Shown: in pieces, positions 46,446 through 57,860 of the stretch
Numbering within the stretch: the first letter of the stretch is position 1
Layout: every line of letters starts with the position of its first letter
NCBI GenBank assembly: GCA_018340805.1
Contig: JACMZG010001913.1
Span: 42,765,846 to 42,829,845 of the forward strand
From: Microvelia longipes
Taxonomy: Eukaryota > Arthropoda > Insecta > Hemiptera > Veliidae
Direction of reading: 5' to 3'
Length of the DNA stretch: 64,000 nucleotides
The notes under the pieces: model-generated
What the model saw: the letters and a program-made list of their open reading frames with translations, nothing else
The model's database searches: none
What the model was told of the DNA's origin: nothing
Position numbers and translations under genes: made by a program

Positions 46446-47041
46446 TATATTGCGAATAATCTAATTTGTGTTGAAATTTATGAATTAATAAGAAAATATA
46501 TTTTGATATATTTAATAAATAGCGTAGAAATATATAATATAGTATTTAATAAATAAGCGTATAAATATATTTTTAATTATTAATAAATAAGCGTAGAAAA
46601 TTTATTTTAATACGACTAGTATATTTACGGTTTTTATTTGATCAAGAGTTTAGCGACATTGAGAGGTGTCACTATTTGGATGGATGACCACTAGGAATAA
46701 CACAGGTGTATTTTGTTTGAGGACGAGCGAAGCGAATTGGAAAAAGTATTGTTATATAAAGTTAAAGATCCCTATATTTTAAATTTGAGCGTAGCCAATT
46801 TAAAAAAATGAGGACCGAATTCACAGTAATGACGGCAGGGAAATCCGAGTTAAGTGAGGAGCAGTTACGAGGTACCTGATATTTTTTAAATAATTTGTTC
46901 TTTACACAACACACACATCATTTCATTTATTTATATAACAATGTATTTATTTTATTTTATATTTCATTTCTTTATTTTAAGAGCTTTATGAATTATGTGG
47001 ATTACTATTAGTATTCGTTCCGGTTTAGAATTGATGTCATA

Positions 47042-47167
47042 TGTTATTAATTGACTTGACACTTTGGTTTTATTATTATTGTCAATTTTTTGTTACATTT
47101 TTTTTATAGTGATTTCTTATTAATACACTGAAATATGTTCTAAGAAATTGTCTGTCTTTGAGTAATA
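47042..47167 (+). repeat. Pao/BEL 5' LTR (126 bp)
   Basis: TGTTATTAATTGACTTGAC to CTTTGAGTAATA, repeated at 52933-53057. The pair differs only by indels (AT insertion or loss, homopolymer length), with no substitution I can see. Short for the family, where LTRs are usually a few hundred bases. No target-site duplication was found. Confidence 0.85.
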
Positions 47168-47170
47168 AAG

Positions 47171-47183
47171 TGGTGCCCGAACG
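47171..47183 (+). promoter_or_regulatory. tRNA primer-binding site
   Basis: TGGTGCCCGAACG starts three bases after the 5' LTR. It is complementary to a tRNA 3' end with terminal CCA. The tRNA identity was not determined. Confidence 0.75.
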
Positions 47184-47256
47184 AATGGCGAACGACGGAA
47201 ATCGCCAACAGATTATAGAAGAAGTGACAGAACAATAAAGTAAGCCGCCTTGCGTT

Positions 47257-48108
47257 ATGGAATTGATGACGAAGATCGATACAAATCCTATCCCTTCGAT
47301 GGACAGGAGGGACGGACAAGGAAGCCATATATCGAACGAAACGTGAATAACGTATGTCAGTAGCAAGCAATCTAGTATTAGATCTAACAACACCTTGTTT
47401 AACAGAGACAATAAATCTAAGCATAGTGCGAGTAAGTATACTCGAAGTAAGGCCACATCCCGAAGTTCAGACAGCAGAATTAAGTGCTTAGAACTAGAAA
47501 TATTAGCTAAGCAAAAAATACTAGAAGAGGAATTAAAGGTTGCGAGAGCCAACACTGAGGCTGCTGAGGCTAAAGCAAGGCTTGAAATTATTAAAAAACA
47601 ACTTGAGTTAGATAAAGCGATTGTTCAGAATTCAGGTTGTGGGTCGGTATCGAGTAGAAAGTCTAAATTCAGTTCAGCTAAATCAGAAGCTTGTAGTGCA
47701 ACATCTATGGATCCGTTCGACAAAGTTGCATCTTGGCTTGTTCAAGAAGATGATGTTTCAAAAAAAGTTGACAACCAGGATGGGCTAAGGGGATTTTACG
47801 ACAAGCAGCAAAATCAAGATAATAATGCAATCAAATACTTTGACAGAAATCAAAACAAAGAAAATAAAATTGTTTATCAGGGTGATATGAATAAGACGGA
47901 TATTAAAAAGAACCAAAAATCCAGCATATCACCCCAAGAAAACAATATAATGGATTTTGCCAAAACTTTAGTGGACGGAATGAAAAGTATATCAAATAAT
48001 TTTAAACGAAAAGACTTGATTAATTTTGATGGCCGAAGTGAAGACTGGTTCTCCTTTATTTCTTCTTATAAAAGGTCTGCCCACTGTTTTGCCCAGAAGA
48101 TAACCTAA
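47257..48108 (+). CDS. Pao/BEL gag, N-terminal part
   Basis: The probable start is ATG 47257; the frame meets TGA at 47344-47346 and then stays open to 48106-48108. It starts with serine/lysine-rich sequence, then a strong charged heptad region (LELEILAKQKILEEELK, EAKARLEIIKKQLEL) that should form a coiled coil, then Gln/Asn-rich sequence and the start of the capsid-like region (RSEDWFSFISSYKR). A one-base shift near 48088 passes into the next frame, where PEDNLIRLQKALSGEA continues the DUF1759 domain. Gag forms the particle in this family. The TGA and the shift would both prevent a full product, if real. Confidence 0.75.
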
Positions 48109-48794
48109 TTAGACTGCAAAAAGCCTTGTCAGGGGAAGCGTTAGATATCGTAAGGGCTCTATTCGTGTCTCCTAACAACTTAGCCACGATTTTAGATATA
48201 TTAGAAAAAAGATTTGGTCGGCCGGAATTTATTTTGCGTTCAATGATAATTCAAGTACAGAGTTTATCCAAAGTTCAGGAAAATGATACTGCCAATTTGC
48301 TTAAATTTTTCACTACAGTTCAGACACTATCATCTACTGCGACAAGTTTAGAAAGAGAAGAGTACCTAACCAACCCTCAGCTTTTGACTGAGCTAAGTAG
48401 TAAGTTAAGTCCAATACTGAAGTATAGTTGGGCCAGGTATGTTCATGAGCAAAATTTGACTGTTCCTACTATTAAAAATTTTTCTTCTTGGTTAGGGATC
48501 GAAGTTGAGACGATGAGTATTTATTATCAACCTAAAGAAGATGAACCTGTCAAAAGCAACTCTAGTCCAGCGAAAGTGTCAACAGCGAATAACAATAGCT
48601 CGAGTGCCCGACGGTATAATGCGTACTACAAATTTACGCCAAGACAAGATCCGAAGAGTCCAGTCCTCTCGAACCAGACAGCCGATAGCAATCAAAATAA
48701 CATGAAATGTTTTATATGCGACATGGACTCTCATGCAAAAACGGAAGATTGCACAAAGCTACAAGACGCCCAGTGGATGAGAGATGGAACATAA
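48090..48794 (+). CDS. Pao/BEL gag, C-terminal part
   Basis: Continues gag in the next frame. LSGEALDIVRALFVSPNN, LDILEKRFGRPEF and KYSWARYVHEQNL are the core of DUF1759, the Pao gag domain. A zinc knuckle follows, CFICDMDSHAKTEDC (C-x2-C-x4-H-x5-C). The frame ends at 48794; the reading passes by a one-base shift near 48780 into the pol frame, where a second knuckle, CFSCFGRHQLQQC, and CKLAHHKLLH appear. In this family gag and pol are normally one ORF, so this break is a mutation or an error, not programmed frameshifting. Confidence 0.8.
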   Translation, partial: CPEDNLIRLQKALSGEALDIVRALFVSPNNLATILDILEKRFGRPEFILRSMIIQVQSLSKVQENDTANLLKFFTTVQTLSSTATSLEREEYLTNPQLLTELSSKLSPILKYSWARYVHEQNLTVPTIKNFSSWLGIEVETMSIYYQPKEDEPVKSNSSPAKVSTANNNSSSARRYNAYYKFTPRQDPKSPVLSNQTADSNQNNMKCFICDMDSHAKTEDCTKLQDAQWMRDGT

Positions 48795-51145
48795 TCACAG
48801 GACTAAAGCTTTGTTTTTCATGTTTTGGCAGACATCAACTGCAGCAATGTACTACAAAAAGAACTTGCGGTATAAACGGGTGTAAATTAGCACATCATAA
48901 ACTCCTGCACAAACAGAATCAATTATCGAGCCATCAACGTCAAAATCAAACAACAGATACTGTGTCTACTACACAAACATTCAGTCCGAAAGTTTTATTA
49001 AAAATTTGTCCGGTCGTACTACGTAGCAATAAAGGCAGTTTTGAAACGTATGCATTATTGGATGAGGGATCGACTGTAACCCTCATAGACCGAGAAGTTG
49101 CCGATAAGTTAGACCTTGACGGAGAATTAACGCCTCTTAACATTAGCTGGACTAACTCGACGGAGTACCAAGACCTAAATTCAAAGAAGGTTAAACTAAA
49201 TATTCGAGGCCTTTACGAAAGTGAAGAATACGAGATGACTGGAGTACGCACCATGAAAGGACTTAATTTACCTAACCAAAATGTTCCTATTACTAAACTT
49301 AAAAAGAGTTGGTCTCACCTTACCGACTTTGAATATCCGCTGCCAAAAGCTGACGTCAAACCTAAAATTTTGATAGGGCAAGACAACTGTCATTTACTTG
49401 TGTCACGTATGATACGAGAAGGTCCTAAAAATGCCCCTGTGTTGTCTTGGACTAGGTTAGGTTGGGTGGTTCATGGGAACTCGCATTTACCCAAGGGTAG
49501 GATAAATGATAAAGATTTTACTTTGACCTGCTTTAGAAAACGAGAAAGGGAGGACGATATGCTCCATAAAATGGTTCGCGAATATTTTGATACGGAAAAT
49601 ATTGGGTATAAACCGAGGGAATTAGGTAGGGATGAAACATTTACTCCTATAGAAAAAAGAGCATTGCACATTTTAGAAACAACGACAAAATTTGTAGGGG
49701 ACCGTTACGAAAGTGGGTTATTATGGAAACGGGATGAGCCTAAGTACCCACACAGTTACGACTATGCCTTTAGTAGGTTAAAATGGATAGAAAAGAAAAT
49801 GGATAAAGACCCCGAATTCGCCAAAGACTATGAAAGTAAAGTTCAGGAATTTCTAGACAAGGGATACGCCAGATTGTTAACCCCTGATGAAGCCGACATC
49901 ATTTCGGGTAAAACATTTTACCTCTCGCATTTTGGAGTGCGAAACCCTAATAAACCGGGTAAGTTACGATTTGTTTTTGACGCCGCTGCCAAAATAAACG
50001 GAATATGTTTTAATGACGAATTGTTAAGTGGACCCGATTTATTAAATTCGCTCCCTTCCATCCTTTTACGTTTTCGCCAACGGAAGATAGCGATAGTAGG
50101 AGATATCAAGGAAATGTTTCCCCAAGTACGTATAAATGCAGAAGATACTGATGCTCAACGATTTCTTTGGAGGGGGATGGAACGGGAAAAGAAACCAAAC
50201 GTCTACAAAATGGATGCCATGATTTTCGGGGCAACCTGCTCCCCAACTACCGCCCTTTATGTAGTTAACAAAAATGCCAGACAATTTGAAACTCTTTATC
50301 CAGACGCCGTAAAATCTATATTAGAGAAAGAATATATGGATGATCTGCTAGATTCAGTCGATTCGGTGTCCGCTGCGGTTGACAGAGTGCGACAGGTAAC
50401 AAAAATACATAAGGCAGGTGGATTTGAAATCTGCAACTGGATGTCCAACTCAAAAGATGTCTTAAAAGAAATTCCGGAAGAAAGTAGGGCAAAAAATGCT
50501 AGAAACCTTGAAATTGAAACAACCTTGCCGGTCGAACGTGTACTTGGTGTATGGTGGGACGCGGAGACGGACCAATTTGTCTTTCGAGCCCATAGGAATC
50601 TACAATTGATGACGTCATCTGAGAAGTTAAAATTTCCAACAAAAAGGGAGGTACTAAGTGCGACAATGTCGATTTACGATCCTCTTGGATTTGCCACCCC
50701 CGCCACTATTAAAGGCCGGTTATTAGTTCAGAATATATGGCGACAGCAAACAGGTTGGGATGAAGTGATAAGCCATGAACTTCAAACTAGATTCACCAAT
50801 TGGATACGCGAATTGGAACAACTTACTCGATTAGAAATACCAAGATGTTACGATCGGAGGTTAAGTTGTGCAAATAAAATAGACCTCCATATTTTTGTGG
50901 ATGGAAGTGAGGAAGCGTTTGCTGCAACCGGATATTTACGGGTGGTCCAAGAAGGTGAAGTAAGTACTGCTTTTGTCATGGCTCGTGCCCGCACTGCTTC
51001 AATAAAATCAACCATTACTATCCCACGCATGGAACTCGAAGCGGCATTGCTTGGATGTCGTTTAGCTGATTCTATAATTACGGCCTTAGAAGTACCTGTC
51101 ACTCAGCGATATTTTTGGTCCGATTCAAAGACTGTTTTGCATTGA
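48780..51145 (+). CDS. Pao/BEL pol: protease, reverse transcriptase, RNase H (N part)
   Basis: In order: zinc-knuckle end; aspartic protease (DUF1758) with ALLDEGSTVTLIDREV, where Asp is catalytic; a linker with ILIGQDN and LGWVVHG; reverse transcriptase with LRFVFDAAAK, IAIVGDIKEMFPQV (first Asp), MIFGATCSP and the EYMDDLLDS box; then RNase H starting LHIFVDGSEEAFAATGY, IPRMELEAALLG and FWSDSKTVLH. The stop TGA at 51143 results from loss of one base; the next frame continues RNase H directly. Reverse transcription occurs in the cytoplasmic particle. All catalytic residues I can check are present. Confidence 0.9.
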
Positions 51146-52941
51146 TAAATGATGGTGTAGGGCGATACAAACCCTTCGTAGCGAACAGAGTTGGAGAAGT
51201 AAGAAGACTGACTGAAGCTAAAGAATGGCGTTGGGTGCCAACAGCGCATAACGTAGCAGATTTAGCGACGAGAAGTTCTAAGAAATTTGATTGCTCGTTG
51301 TTTAATTGGTGGCTTTTTGGTCCTGATTTCCTTCGCCAGAATGAAGACGAATGGCCAAATTGTCCGGAAACTTTTGCAGTCGGTGAAGATCCGGAAAAGA
51401 AACAGTCATTCGTTGGCGCCGTGAACGATGTCCCTAGTCCTACCGTACTACCATTAGACAAGTTATCTTCTTGGCTTCGCCTTCTTCGCTGTGTGGCATG
51501 GGTGCTGCGATTTATAAAAATAATGAAAGAGAGAAAAGGGCTAGGAATTGAGAAAATACCTACACGAGATTGTAGGTTAGTTCCGGAACTAAGCCCAGAC
51601 GAAATTGCCATAGCTGAAAAGTTGATCATTCGGTCCGCGCAAGAGCAATTATTTGGGGAGGAAATTAGAACATTAAGGCGAGGAGAATCGCTGAACAAGT
51701 CTAGTAAAATATATCAACTGTGCCCTATTTTAGACGAAGACGGTGTTTTACGGGTATCTGGAAGAACAGTGACATCACCCGACTTAGAAAATGATCAAAA
51801 GAACCCAATCGTATTAGATGGTAAGCAGTGGGTGTCCATACTAATTGCCAGACACTTCCACGCTCAATTTTTCCATCAAGGTGTGCATACTGCGATGATA
51901 GCTATAAGACAGAAGTTTTGGGTGATTGGCCTAAGGAATACGGTTAAAAAAGTTACTAAACAATGTGTCCAATGCCAAATCCGTTTCGCTAAGCCTAAGC
52001 CGCCGCAAATGGCACCTTTACCACACTGCCGGGTAACTAAGCCACCACATGCGTTCTTTTATACAGGTGTTGATTATTTCGGTCCTCTAGAAGTAACAGT
52101 GGGAAGAAGGCATGAAAAGAGATGGGGCGTAATATTTACGTGTCTATCTACCCGAGCTGTCCATTTGGAACTTGCGCACTCACTTGACACGGACAGCTGC
52201 ATAATGGCGATCCAACGGTTCGTGAGTAGAAGACCCTGTCCGGCTGAAATTTACTCCGATAATGGGACGAATTTTATCGGTACTAGTCGAGAATTACGGC
52301 AGGCACTAAGGGAACTAAACCAAGGACACATGCAAAGAGCTCTGCAAGAAATAGGAGAGGGAGTAAAATGGCATTTCCAGCCTCCCAAAGCGCCGCACAT
52401 GGGCGGTTGTTGGGAAAGATTAGTACGAAGCGTAAAGACTGCCATGGGAGCCGTACTTAAAGTTCAGTACCCCAAAGACGAAGAACTTCGTACCATACTC
52501 ACTCGGGTAGAATTCGCGATAAATAGTAGACCACTAACGGAAATCCCAGTAGACCCCAGCGATCCAAAACCCTTGACGCCCAATGATTTTCTCTTAAACC
52601 CCTTCACGGAAAAAATTATTACTTTAGAATTCCCAAGGAAAAAATTGCAAAAAATCCAAAATTTGACACAGGCTATTTGGCAGCGTTGGGTCAAAGAGTA
52701 TTTGCCCTGCCTCACTAAGCGCACTAAATGGTTCGCACCGCAACCTCCACCCCAGATTGGCGACCTTGCAATATGTGTCGACGAGGTTAGCCCGTCTTTA
52801 TGGCCAATAGGTAGAATTAAAGCCGTACACCCTGGTCGAGATGGCCAAATTAGGGTAGTGGATGTGGAGACCACCAAGGGTACTTACACCAGGCCATTAA
52901 CCAAAGTAGCTTTACTCGCAGAGGGGGCAGGATGTTATTAA
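51115..52941 (+). CDS. Pao/BEL pol: RNase H end and integrase
   Basis: RNase H ends with RWVPTAHNVADLATR (catalytic Asp). The integrase has a zinc-binding H-H-C-C domain (RHFHAQFFHQGVHTA to CVQCQIRF), then the DDE core: FYTGVDYFGPLEV, EIYSDNGTNFIG and GGCWERLVRSVK. The C-terminal DUF5641 includes GDLAICVDEVSPSLWP, GRIKAVHPGRDG and TRPLTKVALLAEGA. Integrase inserts the DNA copy into the genome. The coding part begins about 51140, where the frame takes over from the preceding ORF. Its stop codon (52939-52941) lies inside the first bases of the 3' LTR. Confidence 0.9.
   Translation: MVRFKDCFALINDGVGRYKPFVANRVGEVRRLTEAKEWRWVPTAHNVADLATRSSKKFDCSLFNWWLFGPDFLRQNEDEWPNCPETFAVGEDPEKKQSFVGAVNDVPSPTVLPLDKLSSWLRLLRCVAWVLRFIKIMKERKGLGIEKIPTRDCRLVPELSPDEIAIAEKLIIRSAQEQLFGEEIRTLRRGESLNKSSKIYQLCPILDEDGVLRVSGRTVTSPDLENDQKNPIVLDGKQWVSILIARHFHAQFFHQGVHTAMIAIRQKFWVIGLRNTVKKVTKQCVQCQIRFAKPKPPQMAPLPHCRVTKPPHAFFYTGVDYFGPLEVTVGRRHEKRWGVIFTCLSTRAVHLELAHSLDTDSCIMAIQRFVSRRPCPAEIYSDNGTNFIGTSRELRQALRELNQGHMQRALQEIGEGVKWHFQPPKAPHMGGCWERLVRSVKTAMGAVLKVQYPKDEELRTILTRVEFAINSRPLTEIPVDPSDPKPLTPNDFLLNPFTEKIITLEFPRKKLQKIQNLTQAIWQRWVKEYLPCLTKRTKWFAPQPPPQIGDLAICVDEVSPSLWPIGRIKAVHPGRDGQIRVVDVETTKGTYTRPLTKVALLAEGAGCY
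52916..52932 (+). promoter_or_regulatory. Polypurine tract
   Basis: GCAGAGGGGGCAGGA immediately before the 3' LTR, inside the end of the integrase frame. It is the expected plus-strand primer site. Confidence 0.65.
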
Positions 52942-53057
52942 TATGACTTGACACTTTGGTTTTATTATTATTGTCAATTTTTTTGTTACATTTTTTTATA
53001 GTGATTTCTTATTAATACACTGAAATGTTCTAAGAAATTGTCTGTCTTTGAGTAATA
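52933..53057 (+). repeat. Pao/BEL 3' LTR (125 bp)
   Basis: Direct repeat of 47042-47167. Differences are limited to indels, suggesting recent insertion, assembly noise, or both. The pol stop codon overlaps its start (TGTTATTAA). Confidence 0.85.
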
Positions 53058-53214
53058 TTGATTTTAATATTATTGAATTTTTATTATTATTATTAATATT
53101 ATATGATCAATAAATTTTATTGAATGTCATATATAATTTAAACAAAACAATATGTCATTGATTGACATGATCATTGAATCACGATTTTTGACTAAGAAAT
53201 TTGAAAATTTGCTT

Positions 53215-53330
53215 ATATCGTGGCAGTATGCCACTTATATAAACCAGTAATGACCAACTGATAAAGACAGCGACCGGAAAGATGAGGCCGCGAAGTGGCA
53301 AAGAGGCCGGTGGGTCTTGTTTTTCTTTAA
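53215..53330 (+). repeat. Small repeat with GC-rich motif, copy b
   Basis: TGGCAGTATGCCACTTATAT, then AAACCAGTAATG, followed by GATGAGGCCGCGAAGTGGC and GAGGCCGG. Matches copies at 40115-40265 (minus) and 56755-56900. Confidence 0.55.
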
Positions 53331-54099
53331 GTCTCATTTATTTTTCTTATAGGCCTTGATTTTAGTAGAATGTTTTCCGTGGATTGGTTCGGCTGTTTAA
53401 CCATTATCTTGTTCACTAGAAAATTGCCCAGACACACAATATTTCCGATTTTTGAAATCTCCATGTGTTGCTAAAACGTAGACACATAATGAAAAAAGTG
53501 AATGTCACAATTTCATATCACTTTTTTCCCCCTTAAATAGATAGAAAAGCAAAATATAACTAATTTTAAACGCAAAATAAACATTACGATAACAACCGAA
53601 CAATAACAATTTAAAATAAATATCTAATGGTTCTTCTCACAGATTGAATTTTCAATGAAAATGTAAAAATTATAGTTAAATTTTATTCAGTCTTATCATA
53701 TAATTGAAATCTCATTGTTAAAGAGAAAATATAAAAATTGCTTATTTAATTTTTAAAAAAGTTCTTGTTAAAAACGTTAATGATAATAAAAGACTCCTCC
53801 AATAATAACTTAGAGTTGCAAAGTTAAAAAGCTGGAGTATTTGTTAAAAAGAGTAAAAAGACGTCGAAAGGTAATAATGGATAGAGGCAATGATACAGTT
53901 GGGGGTGAGGAGACAGTAATTGGTTTTTTTGTATGCTTCTTGATCTATATTGATGCAAGCACACTTAACACCATTAAACGGCTAAGTCAAAGTTGCGATA
54001 ATTCAAGATGATCTGTTGCTAGGGTTTCGAATATAATTTTCGAAACCCTCATACTCACGGTCGTTTGTCTGCCTGACCGATTTCTCATCTCCGGCTTAT
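53331..54099. other. No recognisable feature
   Basis: AT-rich. A short TTTCGAAAACC/GGGTTTCGAA inverted repeat lies near 54025-54050. Confidence 0.5.
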
Positions 54100-54365
54100 G
54101 TTATATTTTTAATATATGCTCTAAGTTAGGTGCTGATAAATAAACATATAATGGCGAGTAAATTGAACCTTAGAATTTAATATTATATTTGTAATTTATA
54201 CTTTGAGTTAGGTGCTGATAAATAAACAAAAGCGAGCCCTAAATATTATGTTGTATTTTTAATATATGCTCTAAGTTAGGTGTTGATTAATAAACGCATA
54301 AAGGCAAGCGAAGTGAGCCCTAGAATATTATGTTGTATGTTTTAATTTATGGTTTTTAATTAGGT
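54100..54365. repeat. Degenerate 70-80-bp tandem repeat
   Basis: AGTTAGGTGCTGATAAATAA or close variants at 54124, 54205 and 54274, with a GGCGAG or GCAAGCG block and a TATTATGTTGTA block between units. Confidence 0.7.
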
Positions 54366-56304
54366 ACTTACCTACAAGCAACCCTATTACATATTAAGGG
54401 TATCGTAGAACCCAAATGGATAAGAACTGCTGCTGTAGAGAATCCCCTAATTTAAAATACTTAGCCTTCAAAAGCGCTTATGTGTCATTCCAAACAAATA
54501 AACAAGTCATTTAGCAATAGCAAGCCCAAATTCACGTAAGCCAGTACCATGTTCTAGCCCAAACAACTTCGACGAGCTGCGAGAATATAATTTTAGCTAT
54601 CTTCTGACAGATGGTGTATCGTTAGAACGCGTAAAACACTTAAGACAAGAAGTAAAAAAAATAATAGCTTTTAAATTAATGGCAAATATATTTATTTATT
54701 GAAGCGTTCCTTAAAATTATAATGAAAATTTTGTTAACATTCTTTAAAAAATTTAAGTTCACCGCATATAATTTAAAATGATAAAAAATATAATGATGAG
54801 AAAATAGGCAATATTCTTACAATCAAATCATCTGTGAGTCCCCCCTTCTAAAAAAAAGTCCCCCGCCAATCTAAAGGCATGGTATAAAGGAAAGGTACCG
54901 AGGTGCCTCTAGGTTTTAAAACTTTTCTCACTTTACTTGTCATTCTAGTAATGCACCAATAATAGAAAGATTAGATAGAATGAGAGGAAATCCCAAGGGA
55001 AAACGGTCGTCAAGCTGTCAGTACCACTAAACTAGAAAAGTTAACTTGAGTTTAAAATCAGTCAAAAACAGAGCCCCGAGGGCATCTCACTTCTGATTTA
55101 GGTTCCTTTTTTAATCTTGTTCGTCTAAAGAGAGACAAACCAGCATATTTAATCCAATAATATTCTTCATTCCCGTCTGGCAATCCTAAGCTTCAGATTT
55201 CAAATAATTTCCTATAAGACTGCCCTGTCCGTTTTCATTCATTCCTGTAATTGTTCGCCATTTATGTAAAGACTTGATATTTAAGTACTAATGCTCAAAA
55301 AAATGATAATCTTGACATCATGCTTAAAATATCTTTGAGTGAATTTTCTTTGCAATGTTTGCAAATGTCGGGAAAAGGCTCTTATGGCAGTAGTTGGACA
55401 CGGGAGTGTGACCAAAAGCTGTTTCAGAGGTCCCTCGTGCCAACCTAAAACACGGTCGGCAACCAACAAATGTCGATTAGGGTGTAGTTTTTTATGTTTC
55501 TGCGAACACTCCAAGTTGCTAAAAATTTTAAAAACCGTAGTAAATTACGGGAAAATACTATACATTTTAAAGAGGGTGTAATTTTTTCATGTTTTTGGGG
55601 CGCTGAATCGAATAAAGCTGCTCCAAAGTACTCAAATTTAGAGTTTGCAGGTTCGATTTATGGCACCGGGGCTAATTTGTATCGTCTTCTTTACAGTGTA
55701 AGTTTATACTTCAAAATAATTCTTAAACGGAGGTCCACAAATTTTCTTCGAAACGTGTACTTTCTTTCTTATCAATGCAATCAGCCTAAGTTTTTGGTAT
55801 ATGCTTTATGAGCAGTTGGCAGGAACTTTCATTTGTTGTCACTGGGTTTATTCTGCATACCTTGGTAATTCGTGCACAAAATCTGATACGATTATGATCA
55901 AAATCGTGGCCGTACTTCACGGAATAATGTACGAGATTTCGTTCCTAAACCTTTCTATGGTTCTAATCAGGGGGGGTTAACTTAAATGAGGAAAAGTTTG
56001 GACTCGATTATCGCAAGCTACTAAAAATAACGTTGCGGCGGACCGGTGCGGACAACTTATGAACTAACCCCAATAGCTTTCCAAAAATGACTGATTGTAT
56101 TTTTATATTTAAATTTATGAATACCATGACAATTCTTGGTTATGACAGCTACATTTATTATTATTATAAATTGATTGTTTTCTGTATGTATTATTCACAA
56201 AAACGGTTCGCCGTTGCATGTTCTGTATTTCCAAAATTCAGAAACTAAAAGTAAATAGAAACCTTTTTAAAACTTCCAGAGAACGCTAATGATGGCAAAT
56301 AAGT
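54366..56304. other. No gene assigned; cysteine-rich frame at 55339-55581
   Basis: 54885-54965 weakly resembles the GGTACC block of the 5S-bearing element. The frame at 55339-55581 has many Cys (FLCNVCKCREKALMAV, CRLGCSFLCFCEH), but no recognised zinc-finger spacing, no homologous block and overlapping frames on both strands. I do not call it a gene. The remainder shows nothing recognisable. Confidence 0.4.
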
Positions 56305-56307
56305 ATA

Positions 56308-56505
56308 TTTCATTTAATTAATTTATTGATTTAGTCGATTTTATCAGGTAATTACATTTAATCACATGTGGACATCTCGCCGATGTAATTAAAATACAGG
56401 CTGCATTAAATGCCAAAATCTATCTTTTAGCACGTGTAAAACTTTAGCCACTATTTCATTATTACCTGATTGAATCAATTAAATTAATAAATTACTTAAA
56501 TGAAA
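56308..56505. mobile_element. MITE with about 45-bp imperfect TIRs
   Basis: TTTCATTTAATTAATTTATT at the left and its imperfect complement (AATAAATTACTTAAATGAAA) at the right, continuing into GGTAATTA and TAATTACC-like blocks. 198 bp, no ORF. Confidence 0.65.
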
Positions 56506-56754
56506 AACTTAAAAATAATCACAAGTGTTTTGTGTAAGATTAAAGTGGTAGGGCTAGTTAGAAGTATAACTATACAAAGTATAAAAATTAAATTTCAAAC
56601 TGACTGTGGGCAAAAAGCGGGAAATTAAGACACGCCCACTCAATTGAAAGGTAGGTCCGCCGCAGCGCTAGTGTCGACCGGAATCCAAATTTTCCCACCA
56701 TTGAGTCGACAGTCTTACTGTTTAAGTATCTATAGTCTCTGGTTCTAATCTTCT

Positions 56755-56900
56755 AAATTTGCTTATGTCATGGCATTACGCCACTTATATAAACTGTTAA
56801 TAAGGCAAATGATAATGCAACAACTATGTGGCCGCGTTGCAGCTACACGGAGGTGCTGTAGGTAGTCGCCCTAGCGCCTACGCCATTTAGCGACCAAGAA
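56755..56900 (+). repeat. Small repeat with GC-rich motif, copy c
   Basis: GCATTACGCCACTTATATAA, ACTGTTAATAAGG and ATGTGGCCGCGTTGCAGC, matching copies at 40115 and 53215. Confidence 0.55.
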
Positions 56901-57860
56901 GCCGAAAGCATCTGGTTTTAGACTGTGAAGTTTCGCACCTACCTCTTAAAAATATTTATTTAATATCAGCCTAAAAGTACATATAAATATATTACTTATA
57001 AATACATATACTTTATTTCTATAAACACATAAAAGTTGTTACAATATATTAACAAAAATTGAATATTATATGGTAGAAATGTATATTTAAAATATAAATT
57101 AATAAAAAAACAATTTGAAATAGCCCCAGGTCGTATTAAATAAACACTATTAAAAGAAACTATTAATGCTTTCCTAACGGCTTTACTCTATTTAAGAGCA
57201 CGGAAAGTACAGTAGTGGAGCGTGTTCTTAAGAAATACAGTGTTACAGCACAGCTATTAGAGCTAAAGAATGATATTGAAGCAACAATCAAGCCATTTAT
57301 AACGACTATAACTTTCTACTTAGAAATCCAATTAAAGTTTTAATTAAAAGATAACAATTCATCTTTAGCAGAAAAAGAAGCGTACTTTTTTTTATATTGT
57401 AGTTTTGTATTTTCTTTTACAATTGCGTACTTGTATTTAAGATAAATACCTAATTAATTTATAAGTGACTAGTAGTGATATCCGAGCTTCGATTTTGGCA
57501 AATCTGGGGGCACGGCAGTGCCCCAACCAAGTCTTGCTTTATAACGTACAAGTTTCATTTGCAAGACTGGCACTGACGAATACCCTTTTCCCGAAAGAAT
57601 TCGGAGCATTTACACCTTGTATCTTTTGACTGGATTTATCTAGAAACTTACAATTTGGCTGACGCAATGATCATATCAGAACAATATTACTTTTGAAATG
57701 ACAACTCTTTATCGTTTATAGTAATTGAGCTATTACGCTTTGAAAATTGTTGGATTTATATTATATTGTGACAGATACAATACAATTGCGCTAGAGAATT
57801 ATGAATGCTTCCATTAGCCATATTTAAGAATTAAGATTTAATGGACTGTGAGTTTAATGA
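56901..57860. other. No recognisable feature
   Basis: AT-rich, no recognised signal. Confidence 0.5.

Larger units (their letters stand above)
41300..46895 (+). mobile_element. 5S-rRNA-bearing TIR element, copy C7, split by a LINE
   Basis: The left outer arm TTTTATTTTTCCTCATTTAT, then CCGCGGGTATATAGGAAAAG and TATTGTGTTTGCG, matches the TIR of C4. The element resumes at 45497 after the LINE (ACCGAGGTTTCTCC), runs through the distal block and a minisatellite at 45895-46445, and reaches a degraded 5S-like segment at 46648-46700 and the GGTACC block near 46880. Without the LINE and minisatellite it would be near the size of C4. Confidence 0.7.

Noticed and set aside
48780..48800. Programmed -1 frameshift between gag and pol
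   Set aside because: No slippery heptamer with a following structure is evident, the family normally uses one continuous ORF, and two other one-base breaks of the same kind occur in this copy.
55339..55581. Cysteine-rich 80-codon frame as a zinc-finger protein
   Set aside because: Cysteine spacing fits no finger class I know, frames overlap on both strands, and no homologous block is seen elsewhere in the window.
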